64,000 nucleotides of DNA from Micromonospora sp. M71_S20 (GTDB lineage Bacteria > Actinomycetota > Actinomycetes > Mycobacteriales > Micromonosporaceae). This document shows positions 38,345 to 45,344 of this stretch, piece after piece (position 1 is the first letter of the stretch; every line of letters starts with the position of its first letter). Location of the stretch: the NCBI RefSeq assembly GCF_003664255.1, contig NZ_RCCV01000001.1, positions 496,001 to 560,000 of the forward strand, read 5' to 3'. A program made the translations under genes and the position numbers. A model generated the notes under the pieces. It saw only the letters and a program-made list of their open reading frames with translations. It was not told the DNA's origin and did no database searches.

Positions 38345-40260
38345 CGCACACGGTCGGCGGGACGGTCGTCGGGATTCACTTCCCCGAGCGGCGGGCGGAC
38401 CTCGACGGTTTCCGGGCCTTCCTGGCGGGCGGTGACAAGGTTCTCGCGTTCGACACGGAGGGGACCGGCCTCGACATCTTCTCGCCGGATCACCGGCTGC
38501 GGCTGGCGCAGTTCGGCAACGGCCGCGAAGCGTGGGTGTTGCGGAAGGACCTCTTCGCCGAGGAGGCCGCCGCCGCCCTGCGGCAGCCACGGGCGTACGT
38601 CATGCACAATGCGCCGTTCGACCTCCTGACCGTGGACCGTCACCTAGGCGTCCGGCTCGAAGAGCTGGGCGGGCGCACGTTCGATACCCGCGTTCTGGCT
38701 CACCTGATCGACCCCCGGTCGCCGCAGGAAGGCGGGATCGGCCTGAAGCTGAAGCCGTTGAGCGCCGTCTACGTCGACCCGGACGCCCCGGACACGCAAG
38801 ACGGCCTGACGGCTGAGTTCCGCCGGCTGGGCCTGACGAAGGCGACCGGCTGGGCGGGAATCCCCATCGACAATGAGCTTTACGTCAGGTATGCCGGCCT
38901 CGACGTCATCCTGACGTGGCGCCTGTTCCGCGAGCTGGGCCCGCTGGTCCGGGGGATCGGCCTCGACCACCTGTCGAAGTTCGAGCATCACCTTCAGGTG
39001 TTGCTCGCGATCCTTCAGCGCAAGGGCTTCCGCCTCGACGTGCCCTACGTCGAGCGGCTGCGGGCGGACCTGACGGACGAAGCGGAGTCCTTCCGCCTGG
39101 TCGCGAAGCGGTACGGCGTCGAGAACGTGAACAGCACAGCGCAGCTCGCGGCGGCGCTCGAAGCGATGGGCGAGACCCTGACCGAGCGGACGCCGTCCGG
39201 GGCCCTGAAGGTCGACAAGGGCGTTCTCTTGCCCCTGGCGGATCTCAACCTGGACTGGGCCCGGATCGACGTCAGGACGCCTAACCCGCTGGCCGACGCC
39301 GCGCTTCGCTCGAAGCGGGCCGAGAAGTGGGCGACGACGTACGCGGACGCCTTCCTGACGCTGAAGGACGCGGACGACCGTTTACACGCGTCCATCGGTG
39401 CCCTTCAGGCCCGCACGGCGCGCATGTCGATCAGTCGGCCGCCGCTTCAGCAGTTGCCCTCTTCGGACTGGCGGGTACGGCGGGCGTTCATCGCGGACCC
39501 GGGGCAGACGATCATCGCGGCCGACTATCAGGCGGTCGAAATGCGTGTCCTCGCGGCCCTGGCGGACGTGGCGAAGATGAAGGACGCGATCCGCGACGGG
39601 GCGGACCTTCACTCCTTTACCGCCGCCCTGGTCGAGGGCGTCACGGTCGAAGAGTTCGCGGCGCGGTTGAAGGCCGGCGACAGGGGCGCGAGTAAGGCGC
39701 GGAAGCTCTACAAGGGCGTCGGGTTCGGGAAGGTCTACGGCGGCGGGGCGGTGACCCTGGCGCGGCAGACCGGCGCCGAGCTGGGCGCGGTGAAGCGCGC
39801 TATCGCGGCGTACGACAGCGTGTATCCGGAGATCAAGCGCTACTCGCGCCGGCTCATGTCGCGTGCGGAGTTCGGCCGCAAGGAGGTCGTCACCCCGTCG
39901 GGGCGTCACCTTCCGCTCGACCGCGACAGGTTGTACGCGGCGACGAACTACGTCGTTCAGTCGACCGCACGCGATTTGTTGGCACAGGCCATCGTCGACA
40001 TCTTCGCCGCCGGCCTCGGTGACCACCTGTTGCTGCCCGTTCACGACGAGTTGATTGCGCAGGCCCCGACCGAGAACGCCGAAGAGGTCATCCGGGAGAT
40101 CGGCCGCGCGATGGAGTCGACCTTCTTCGGGGTGCGGATCGAAAGCGACCCGGACGTCTACGGCGCGAGCTGGGGCCACGGCTACGGGTGCGCCGTGAAG
40201 GACGGGCGCTGCGTGGTTCGTGAATCGCACCCGCACAAACACGGGGTCACGCACGCGTGA
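38332..40260 (+). CDS. Family A DNA polymerase
   Basis: A 642-residue polymerase from GTG 38332. The 3'-5' exonuclease is present: LAFDTEGTGLD near residue 38-48, MHNAPFDL near 85 and RYAGLDVILTWRLF near 183-197. Polymerase motif A is AADYQAVEMRVLAAL near 397, motif B is RKLYKGVGFGKVYGGG near 455, and motif C is LLPVHDEL near 565. Motif A reads DYQAVE instead of the usual DYSQIE but keeps the Glu. It replicates phage DNA. A GTTTACACG site at 39380 introduces a TTA leucine codon. Confidence 0.93.
   Translation: MRTLTHTVGGTVVGIHFPERRADLDGFRAFLAGGDKVLAFDTEGTGLDIFSPDHRLRLAQFGNGREAWVLRKDLFAEEAAAALRQPRAYVMHNAPFDLLTVDRHLGVRLEELGGRTFDTRVLAHLIDPRSPQEGGIGLKLKPLSAVYVDPDAPDTQDGLTAEFRRLGLTKATGWAGIPIDNELYVRYAGLDVILTWRLFRELGPLVRGIGLDHLSKFEHHLQVLLAILQRKGFRLDVPYVERLRADLTDEAESFRLVAKRYGVENVNSTAQLAAALEAMGETLTERTPSGALKVDKGVLLPLADLNLDWARIDVRTPNPLADAALRSKRAEKWATTYADAFLTLKDADDRLHASIGALQARTARMSISRPPLQQLPSSDWRVRRAFIADPGQTIIAADYQAVEMRVLAALADVAKMKDAIRDGADLHSFTAALVEGVTVEEFAARLKAGDRGASKARKLYKGVGFGKVYGGGAVTLARQTGAELGAVKRAIAAYDSVYPEIKRYSRRLMSRAEFGRKEVVTPSGRHLPLDRDRLYAATNYVVQSTARDLLAQAIVDIFAAGLGDHLLLPVHDELIAQAPTENAEEVIREIGRAMESTFFGVRIESDPDVYGASWGHGYGCAVKDGRCVVRESHPHKHGVTHA
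39380..39388 (+). repeat. GTTTACACG site 17 (inside CDS)
   Basis: Exact copy read as Arg-Leu-His with a TTA codon in the polymerase gene. Confidence 0.75.
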
Positions 40261-40316
40261 CGCCGGATTCGTGCCCGGATCGCCCATGTAACGAAAGAAT
40301 AAGAAAGGACGCTGCG

Positions 40317-40664
40317 GTGACTCCTGCCGATCTTGACATTGACCGTGACGCAATTCGCATGGGGGACCTTGTCGCCGCGCTGCGGGACGAGTTGGGCAAG
40401 CTGGAATCCGTCCTACCTGCGGCGGTCGACGCGCAATGGACGGCCGCACCCGTCGCACGGCCGAGGGAAGACACGGCCGAACGGATGAAAAATCGTCGCA
40501 GTGACCCCACGGGAGACATCGCGCTTGATTCGGACCGGTTGCGCCTACGCGCGGAACTAGTACGCTCTGCAAACGTTCTTGCCTGCGGGATTGTTTCCCT
40601 GCGGCAAGCGCGCCAGGCGGTCCGCGATTCGCTGACGCCGTGGTTCGGGGAGGGCGGGGAGTAA
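40317..40664 (+). CDS. Hypothetical helical protein
   Basis: A 115-residue protein. I prefer GTG 40317, which has AAGAAAGGA upstream, to the GTG at 40257, because the intervening codons include ATA and AGA, rare in this genome. The sequence is helical and acidic/basic (AIRMGDLVAALRDELGKLES, LRAELVRSANVLACGIVSLR). The stop overlaps the next ATG. Unknown family. Its composition is less GC-rich than its neighbours. Confidence 0.6.
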   Translation: MTPADLDIDRDAIRMGDLVAALRDELGKLESVLPAAVDAQWTAAPVARPREDTAERMKNRRSDPTGDIALDSDRLRLRAELVRSANVLACGIVSLRQARQAVRDSLTPWFGEGGE

Positions 40665-41017
40665 TGATCAATCGGGCCGCAGAGTCCTACCGACAGGACG
40701 GGATGCGTCGCGCCTACCTCCTCGGCCCGTCGCACGGGACACCGGCCGAGCGGGTCGCCCGCTTCCGCCCCGCGTTCGACGCCCTGACGTCGGCCGGCTT
40801 CGCGGTGACCGCCCCCGCCGTGTCGCAGCCAGCCGCGTGCGAATCGGCCGACCACCTACTGTCCGTGATGGATGACGACCTTGACGCCCTCGCGGCGGCG
40901 GACGTCGTTGTGACGCTGCCGGGGTCCGATCGCCTGTGGGAAATCGCAATCGCGGACGCGCTGGGCGTGCCGGTCGTCTCCTTCGCGGACTGCCTGGCCG
41001 AGCGAGCCTGCGCCTGA
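40664..41017 (+). CDS. DUF4406-like protein (deoxyribosyltransferase fold)
   Basis: A 117-residue protein from ATG 40664. RRAYLLGPSHGTPAERVARF, MDDDLDALAAADVVVTLPGS and WEIAIADALGVPVVSF give the glycine, Asp and Glu positions of the nucleoside 2-deoxyribosyltransferase superfamily. Phage members may act in nucleotide salvage or base modification. The exact substrate is unknown. Confidence 0.75.
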   Translation: MINRAAESYRQDGMRRAYLLGPSHGTPAERVARFRPAFDALTSAGFAVTAPAVSQPAACESADHLLSVMDDDLDALAAADVVVTLPGSDRLWEIAIADALGVPVVSFADCLAERACA

Positions 41018-41033
41018 ACTAGCAGCGGAAACA

Positions 41034-41065
41034 GGGCCCCGGGGAATCTCCTCGGGGCCCTTCGC
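41034..41065 (+). terminator. Intrinsic terminator
   Basis: GGGCCCCGGGGAATC and its near complement form a stem ending in CCTTCG. Confidence 0.75.
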
Positions 41066-41140
41066 CGTACCCGCGACTGACCCCGACTCAGCCATCCGGT
41101 TAGGACGGCGCCCCGAAGGTCTTAAAGATCGCGCGACCCT

Positions 41141-41168
41141 TTGCGTTGAACGTTCAACGCAATAGCGT
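41141..41168 (+). promoter_or_regulatory. Composite promoter-operator before the sigma-like gene
   Basis: TTGCGT, about 16 bp, TAGCGT, with the perfect palindrome GCGTTGAACGTTCAACGC at 41143-41160. It should control the sigma-like gene at 41253. Confidence 0.75.
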
Positions 41169-41252
41169 TCATCACGCATCGCAACTCGCACACCCGTTCG
41201 AGGTAAGCCGGCGACCACCGGCGGACCCCTTACGCCCTCAGGAGGGCCCGCA

Positions 41253-42044
41253 ATGTCTGCTTTCGCCCAGCTTTGGACCGTCACGACCACCCCCCTCGAC
41301 GTCGAGGAGGAGCCCGCCGTGATCGCCGCCGCCCAGGCCGGCGACGAGGCCGCGACCCTTCGCCTGTTCGCCGCATATCAGCCGGCCCTCCGGGCGGCGG
41401 TCAAGCAGTCGATGGTGGGTCTCGGCGGTCGGATGACCCGCGACGACGCTCAGCAGGCCGCGACGCTCGGGTTCCTGGAAGCCCTCCGGGTCTACCGCCC
41501 CGACGCCGAGACCGGGGGCCGGCTCGCGGCCTTCCTGCGTCACCGCCTGGCCGATGAGATGACCCTTGCGGCCTCGGACATGACCGGCGGCTTCAGCGTC
41601 CCCTCGCGGACCCTGCGGCGGTTCTTCGGCATCATGGCCCGCGCCGACCGGGACCCGGTCGAGGCGGCCCGGATCGCCCCCGACTTCGAGATGTCCGAGG
41701 AGACCTTCTGGTTGATCTGGACGGCGGTGCGGGCTGAGTCGTCGCTGGAAGAGGCCGTCGAGATCCACGGGGACGCGGACCGGGCGGCGCCGGTCGGGGA
41801 CGCGTCCGAGCCCCGGGGCGTGGCGGACGCCGAAGACCGCGTCCTGTGCGACCTCGCCTTCCGGGCCGTGGACGACTTCGAGCGCGACGTCTGCCGGCTG
41901 GCCTACGGCTTCGCCGACTTCGACCCGCAGCCGGACGCCGAGATCGGCCACCGCCTCGGCGGGTTCTCCCGGCTGAAGGTCCAGCGGACCCGGACCCGGG
42001 CCCTCGGCAAGATGCGTTCGGCGCTCGGTGCGTTGAACGACTAA
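41253..42044 (+). CDS. Phage-encoded sigma-70-like factor
   Basis: A 263-residue protein from ATG 41253. The region 2-like part is AAQAGDEAATLRLFAAYQPA, AQQAATLGFLEALRVYRPDA and GRLAAFLRHRLADEMTLAA. A linker (PSRTLRRFFGIMARADRDPV) follows, then a region 4-like HTH (FERDVCRLAYGFADF, AEIGHRLGGFSRLKVQRTRT). It could direct host RNA polymerase to the GAACA-N13-TGGCCGACT promoters or to late genes. The gene is preceded by a full CIR and ends in a CIR that overlaps the stop codon. Confidence 0.75.
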   Translation: MSAFAQLWTVTTTPLDVEEEPAVIAAAQAGDEAATLRLFAAYQPALRAAVKQSMVGLGGRMTRDDAQQAATLGFLEALRVYRPDAETGGRLAAFLRHRLADEMTLAASDMTGGFSVPSRTLRRFFGIMARADRDPVEAARIAPDFEMSEETFWLIWTAVRAESSLEEAVEIHGDADRAAPVGDASEPRGVADAEDRVLCDLAFRAVDDFERDVCRLAYGFADFDPQPDAEIGHRLGGFSRLKVQRTRTRALGKMRSALGALND

Positions 42045-42049
42045 CGCAC
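42028..42049. promoter_or_regulatory. CIR-like palindrome overlapping the sigma-like gene stop
   Basis: The same sequence as at 18776 (TGCGTTGAACGACTAACGCA plus flanking G/C). The TAA stop lies inside it. Confidence 0.7.
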
Positions 42050-42070
42050 CTAAACCGGGGGCCGGGTTTC

Positions 42071-42098
42071 TGAACAGCCCGGCCCCCACTGGCCGACT
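42071..42098 (+). promoter_or_regulatory. Phage promoter-like element P9
   Basis: TGAACA-N13-TGGCCGACT, 43 nt upstream of the start at 42141. Confidence 0.7.
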
Positions 42099-42140
42099 TC
42101 CCCCACGTAACCGCCCGACCCTCCCGTTAGGAGCCCTGCC

Positions 42141-42302
42141 GTGGACGTCTTCGAGACCGACAACTTCCCCACCAACCCCGACACCCGCGAGGGTTACGAC
42201 CTCCTCGACTTCGAGGCCCGCGACGACCTCGACGATGCCTACGCGGACGACCTGCGGGCGGTCGTGACCGGCCTGCCGGCCCGGCCCGGGACCCGGCGGT
42301 GA
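42141..42302 (+). CDS. Small acidic protein
   Basis: A 53-residue, strongly acidic protein from GTG 42141 (TDNFPTNPDTREGYDLLDFE, DDLDDAYADDLRAVV). First gene after promoter P9 and overlapping the next start. A DNA mimic is conceivable from the charge but not supported by anything else. Confidence 0.5.
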   Translation: MDVFETDNFPTNPDTREGYDLLDFEARDDLDDAYADDLRAVVTGLPARPGTRR

Positions 42303-42541
42303 GTCCCGAACGCGAGTACGCCCGTGCCGAGCTGGCCGAGATCCTGCCGAAGTCGGCACATCGGCACATCGGCCGCATCCTCGACACACTCGGCCTCCCC
42401 GAGGTCGTCCGCGCCGTTGACGTCGTCGGCGCTCGCGTGCCGGTCGAGACGGTCGAGGTCTACGGCCTGTCGATTGGCCTCGACGCCAACGGCAACGCCG
42501 CGACCGTCGGCTTCCCGCACGGGGCCGAGGTGTCGGGATGA
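42299..42541 (+). CDS. Hypothetical protein
   Basis: An 80-residue protein from GTG 42299 with helical ARAELAEILPKSAHRHIGRI and VETVEVYGLSIGLDANGNAA. No recognised family. Coupled on both sides by overlaps. Confidence 0.55.
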   Translation: MSPEREYARAELAEILPKSAHRHIGRILDTLGLPEVVRAVDVVGARVPVETVEVYGLSIGLDANGNAATVGFPHGAEVSG

Positions 42542-42825
42542 TCGCCCGCCTGAAGCGCTACCTCGCCGAGCGCCGCGAGGCCGCCCAGGTCCCGACCGGC
42601 TGGGAGTCGCCCGAGGCTGCCGCCGAGCTGGCCCGGATCGTCCGCGAGGCGACCGGCGAGCACGGGCACATCGGGCCCCGTCACGGGGCGGTCGGATACG
42701 CCGCGACCCCGGCGGACTACCGGCCCCGGCACGCCGCGCCGGGCCCCGTTTGCGTTGAACGTTCAACGCATGTAGAGTCGCGTTTACACGCCCCACCGGG
42801 GCCGCAAACGAAGGAGTCGACATGA
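42538..42825 (+). CDS. Hypothetical protein running through the next promoter
   Basis: A 95-residue protein from ATG 42538. The first 70 residues look like a normal small helical protein (MIARLKRYLAERREAAQVPT). The last 25 are encoded by the composite promoter of the next gene and overlap its ATG. The natural end may therefore be the result of promoter insertion. Confidence 0.5.
   Translation: MIARLKRYLAERREAAQVPTGWESPEAAAELARIVREATGEHGHIGPRHGAVGYAATPADYRPRHAAPGPVCVERSTHVESRLHAPPGPQTKEST
42750..42778 (+). promoter_or_regulatory. Composite promoter-operator
   Basis: TTGCGT, 17 bp, TAGAGT. The perfect palindrome GCGTTGAACGTTCAACGC is at 42752-42769, and GTTTACACG follows 3 nt after the -10 box. 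A clear example of the double-operator arrangement. Confidence 0.8.
42782..42790 (+). repeat. GTTTACACG site 18
   Basis: Exact copy at the expected transcription start of the 42750 promoter. Confidence 0.8.
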
Positions 42826-43850
42826 CCGCCGCCGGGAAGATCACCGCCGCCGCCCTCGCCGCTCGCGTTGCCGCTGGCGAGTCGGCTCGGGTGCTACTGG
42901 TCGAGGCCGAGGAGGGCTTCCGGCCCGCCACGCGGAAGACCGGCGTCGTGACCCTGGCCGTGACCCGCGCCGGGGCGCGGCACGTGGGCCCGGCCTGGCG
43001 CGCTAAGCGTCAGTACAGCTTCGAGACCTCGCAGGGTGAGACCGTGTGGGTCTCCCCCTCCCAGACCTTCATCCTCGCCCCCGAGGACGCCGCCGCCGTG
43101 AAGCGGGCGCACGCCGAGGCCCTGGCCGAGGATGCGCTTCGCACGAACCGCGCGGAGCGCGAGGCCGCCCGGCGCATCGCTCCGGACCTCATGCGCCGTT
43201 CCGGTCGCCCCGCCCCCGCCGTCTGCAACGCCGAGGCCGCCGAGGAGGGCCCGGTCGCCGCCCCGGCGAAGTCCTTCAGCACCCGCGAGGAATGGCTGAC
43301 CGAGGCCGTCGAGGCGCTGAAGCCGCTCTTCGAGGGCGTCGGCGCGACCGTCCCGACCGTGCGGGTGTCGGTCGGCTGGCCCGGCGGGAAGGGCAAGAAG
43401 AACAGCGTTATCGGCCAGTGCTGGGCGTCGTGGACGGCGGCCGACAAGGTCTCGCAGGTCTTCATCTCCCCGGTTCTCGACGACGCCGGCCAGGTTCTCG
43501 CGACCCTGGCGCATGAGGTCGTGCACGCCGTGGACGACTGCAAGTCGGGGCACAAGGGCGACTTCGCGAAGATCGCGAAGGGGATTGGCCTGACCGGGAA
43601 GATGACCGCCACGGTCGCGGGCGACGACCTGAAGGTGACCCTCGGCGAGATCGCCGCCTTCCTGGGCCCGTACCCGCACGCGAAGTTGTCCATCACGGAC
43701 GGCGGGGCGGGCGAGAAGCCGCAGAAGAACCGGCAGTTGAAGGTTGAGTGTGCTGCCTGCGGCTACACAGCCCGCACGACGCGGAAGTGGCTGGACGAGG
43801 TCGGCGCCCCGCTGTGCCCGTGCAACCGAGAAGAGATGGTGATTGCCTGA
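42822..43850 (+). CDS. HExxH zinc metalloprotein (SprT-like)
   Basis: A 342-residue protein from ATG 42822. Residues 220-250 hold ATLAHEVVHAVDDCKSGHKG, an HExxH zinc site with a third His. The C-terminus has a zinc ribbon (CAACGYTARTTRKW and CPC), the layout of SprT-like peptidases. The N-terminal 90 residues form a separate beta domain. It may cleave DNA-protein crosslinks or a host factor. Control by a CIR promoter suggests expression after repressor release. Confidence 0.78.
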   Translation: MTAAGKITAAALAARVAAGESARVLLVEAEEGFRPATRKTGVVTLAVTRAGARHVGPAWRAKRQYSFETSQGETVWVSPSQTFILAPEDAAAVKRAHAEALAEDALRTNRAEREAARRIAPDLMRRSGRPAPAVCNAEAAEEGPVAAPAKSFSTREEWLTEAVEALKPLFEGVGATVPTVRVSVGWPGGKGKKNSVIGQCWASWTAADKVSQVFISPVLDDAGQVLATLAHEVVHAVDDCKSGHKGDFAKIAKGIGLTGKMTATVAGDDLKVTLGEIAAFLGPYPHAKLSITDGGAGEKPQKNRQLKVECAACGYTARTTRKWLDEVGAPLCPCNREEMVIA

Positions 43851-43851
43851 C

Positions 43852-43901
43852 GTGCGTTGGGCGTTTGACGCGGCGATTAGTCTCGGTGCGTTGAACGCCC
43901 A
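43852..43901. promoter_or_regulatory. Two diverged CIR-like sites
   Basis: TGCGTTGGGCGTTTGACGC at 43853-43871 and a half site TGCGTTGAACGC at 43887-43898, upstream of the 43920 gene. Weaker than the other sites. Confidence 0.5.
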
Positions 43902-43919
43902 GCCCCCGAAGGAGTCCCC

Positions 43920-44129
43920 ATGTACCCGCCCCCGTCGCCGTACGACCCCCGCGCCGAGGCCGAGCGCCAGAAAGCCGGCCTGTTCAAGGCCGGGAAGGTC
44001 GCGGCCTGGGTCTGGGTCTCGCTGACCGTCGCTGCCGTCGTGATCGTCGTCGGGTGCTGCGGCCTGTGCCTCTTCGGCGGGGTGCTGGGCGTGGTGATGC
44101 CGACCGGGACCCCGACACCAACACCCTGA
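43920..44129 (+). CDS. Small membrane protein
   Basis: A 69-residue protein from ATG 43920. A hydrophilic Pro/Arg-rich N-terminus precedes one membrane segment (VWVSLTVAAVVIVVGCCGLC LFGG, with three Cys) and a short Thr/Pro tail. Such DUF4190-like shapes are common in actinobacteria. Exclusion function is possible but unproven. Confidence 0.55.
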   Translation: MYPPPSPYDPRAEAERQKAGLFKAGKVAAWVWVSLTVAAVVIVVGCCGLCLFGGVLGVVMPTGTPTPTP

Positions 44130-44142
44130 CTGAAGGAGAGCA

Positions 44143-44655
44143 ATGGAGACAACGACCGCCGCGAAGCTGTCGAAGGGGGCCCGGGTCATGGTGACCGGGG
44201 CCCCCGCCCCGTTCGTGACCCTGGCGAAGGCCGCCGAGGGGGCGACCGCCGCGACCGTGACCGCCGACCCGACGAAGGACGGCCGGAAGCTGGTCTTCGC
44301 GACCACTGAGGGCGTCCTGACCGCCGGCCCGACGGCGCGGGTACTCCTGGCCCCGGACGCCGCTCCCGAGGCCGCACAGGGCCCCGAGGAGGCCCCGGAG
44401 GAGACCCTTCCGCCGCCGGCTGGCCTGGCGACCGCGAGGGTCGACGTGGACGCGGCAGGCCGGCTGATGAAGGGCAGCGTCGTTCGGGTCGGCGACCGCG
44501 CGGCGCCGGTCCCGCTGACGACCGAGCGGGGCGGGATCGTGGCCCCGATTCGGCTGGCCGAGGCCCTGGCGTCGATCGGCTTCGAGCCGGTGACCCGCTG
44601 GACGCCGGTCGAGGACGCCGACGCGGTTGCGTGCCAGGTCCGCCCGGCGCACTAG
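44143..44655 (+). CDS. Hypothetical two-domain protein
   Basis: A 170-residue protein from ATG 44143 after GAAGGAGAG. A basic beta domain (SKGARVMVTGAPAPFVTLAK) resembles the start of the HExxH gene product. A Pro/Glu linker joins it to a second beta/helix domain (RLMKGSVVRVGDRAAPVPLT). Unknown function. Confidence 0.6.
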   Translation: METTTAAKLSKGARVMVTGAPAPFVTLAKAAEGATAATVTADPTKDGRKLVFATTEGVLTAGPTARVLLAPDAAPEAAQGPEEAPEETLPPPAGLATARVDVDAAGRLMKGSVVRVGDRAAPVPLTTERGGIVAPIRLAEALASIGFEPVTRWTPVEDADAVACQVRPAH

Positions 44656-44669
44656 CGCTCCCCTGTAGA

Positions 44670-44706
44670 CGCCCCGTGACCTGGGCTTTCCCGGATCACG
44701 GGGCGT
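44670..44706 (+). terminator. Hairpin terminator
   Basis: CGCCCCGTGACCTGGG and its near complement ending in TCACGGGGCG, followed by GTTTACACG. Confidence 0.7.
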
Positions 44707-44713
44707 TTACACG
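44705..44713 (+). repeat. GTTTACACG site 19
   Basis: Exact copy between a terminator and a composite promoter. Confidence 0.8.
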
Positions 44714-44721
44714 ATTCGGGG

Positions 44722-44751
44722 TTGCGTTGAACGTTCAACGCATGTTCTACT
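44722..44751 (+). promoter_or_regulatory. Composite promoter-operator
   Basis: TTGCGT, 18 bp, TCTACT, with the perfect palindrome GCGTTGAACGTTCAACGC at 44724-44741, upstream of the 44792 gene. Confidence 0.72.
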
Positions 44752-44791
44752 TGACCCCGTAAGCGAGAACGCCCCACCGAAGGAGTCCGAA

Positions 44792-45091
44792 GTGAGCGAC
44801 CTGGTCACCGGAGACGACATGATCGCCCTGCTCGTCAGCGAGGGTGGCGACGAGGGGGCGACCTACGCCCCTGGCGACAGGTCCCCTGAGGCATTGATCG
44901 CCCGCAACGCCGACGTGCTCATGGCCATCCGCAACCCGGCTCGCGGCTCCATTGTCGACTATCACGCCCTCCTCGGCGGGGACGAGTTGGAGCGCATGGG
45001 CTACGTGTCCCGCCCGGTCTACACCGCCGTTGCCTGCTACGCGCTGACCGACAAGGGCGCGGCGGTTGCTCGCGCCTTGCAGGCCGTCTGA
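44792..45091 (+). CDS. Hypothetical protein under CIR control
   Basis: A 99-residue protein from GTG 44792 after GAAGGAG. It is helical, and its C-terminal part YTAVACYALTDKGAAVARAL resembles the end of winged-helix proteins. That hints at DNA binding but no full HTH is visible. Gene order and a perfect palindrome at its promoter make it a candidate regulator. Confidence 0.55.
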   Translation: MSDLVTGDDMIALLVSEGGDEGATYAPGDRSPEALIARNADVLMAIRNPARGSIVDYHALLGGDELERMGYVSRPVYTAVACYALTDKGAAVARALQAV

Positions 45092-45127
45092 TCACTTCCG
45101 GCCGGGGGCGGAAGCTCGCCCCCGGTC

Positions 45128-45149
45128 CGTTGAACGTTTCGCGTACCCT
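45128..45149 (+). promoter_or_regulatory. CIR-like half site with -10
   Basis: CGTTGAACGTTTCGCG followed by TACCCT, upstream of the 45177 gene. A diverged copy. Confidence 0.5.
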
Positions 45150-45176
45150 GTCCGAACCCCATCGAAAGGATCGGCC

Positions 45177-45344
45177 ATGAACAGCAAGCCCCGCCCCTGG
45201 CGCGACTTCTTCGCCGCCGTTGTCGAGGCCGTTCTTCCCGAGACTCCCGAGCGTCGGGCGGTCAGGGAACGCGAAGACCTGAAGCGCGAGCTTCGCGCGA
45301 ACCGCGTACCCACGAACGACGAGAACGGGAGAACCGAAGAGTGA
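45177..45344 (+). CDS. Small helical protein
   Basis: A 55-residue protein from ATG 45177 (WRDFFAAVVEAVLPETPERR, EREDLKRELRANRVPTNDEN). Highly charged helix. Its stop overlaps the GTG of the membrane-HTH gene, so the two are co-translated. Confidence 0.55.
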   Translation: MNSKPRPWRDFFAAVVEAVLPETPERRAVREREDLKRELRANRVPTNDENGRTEE

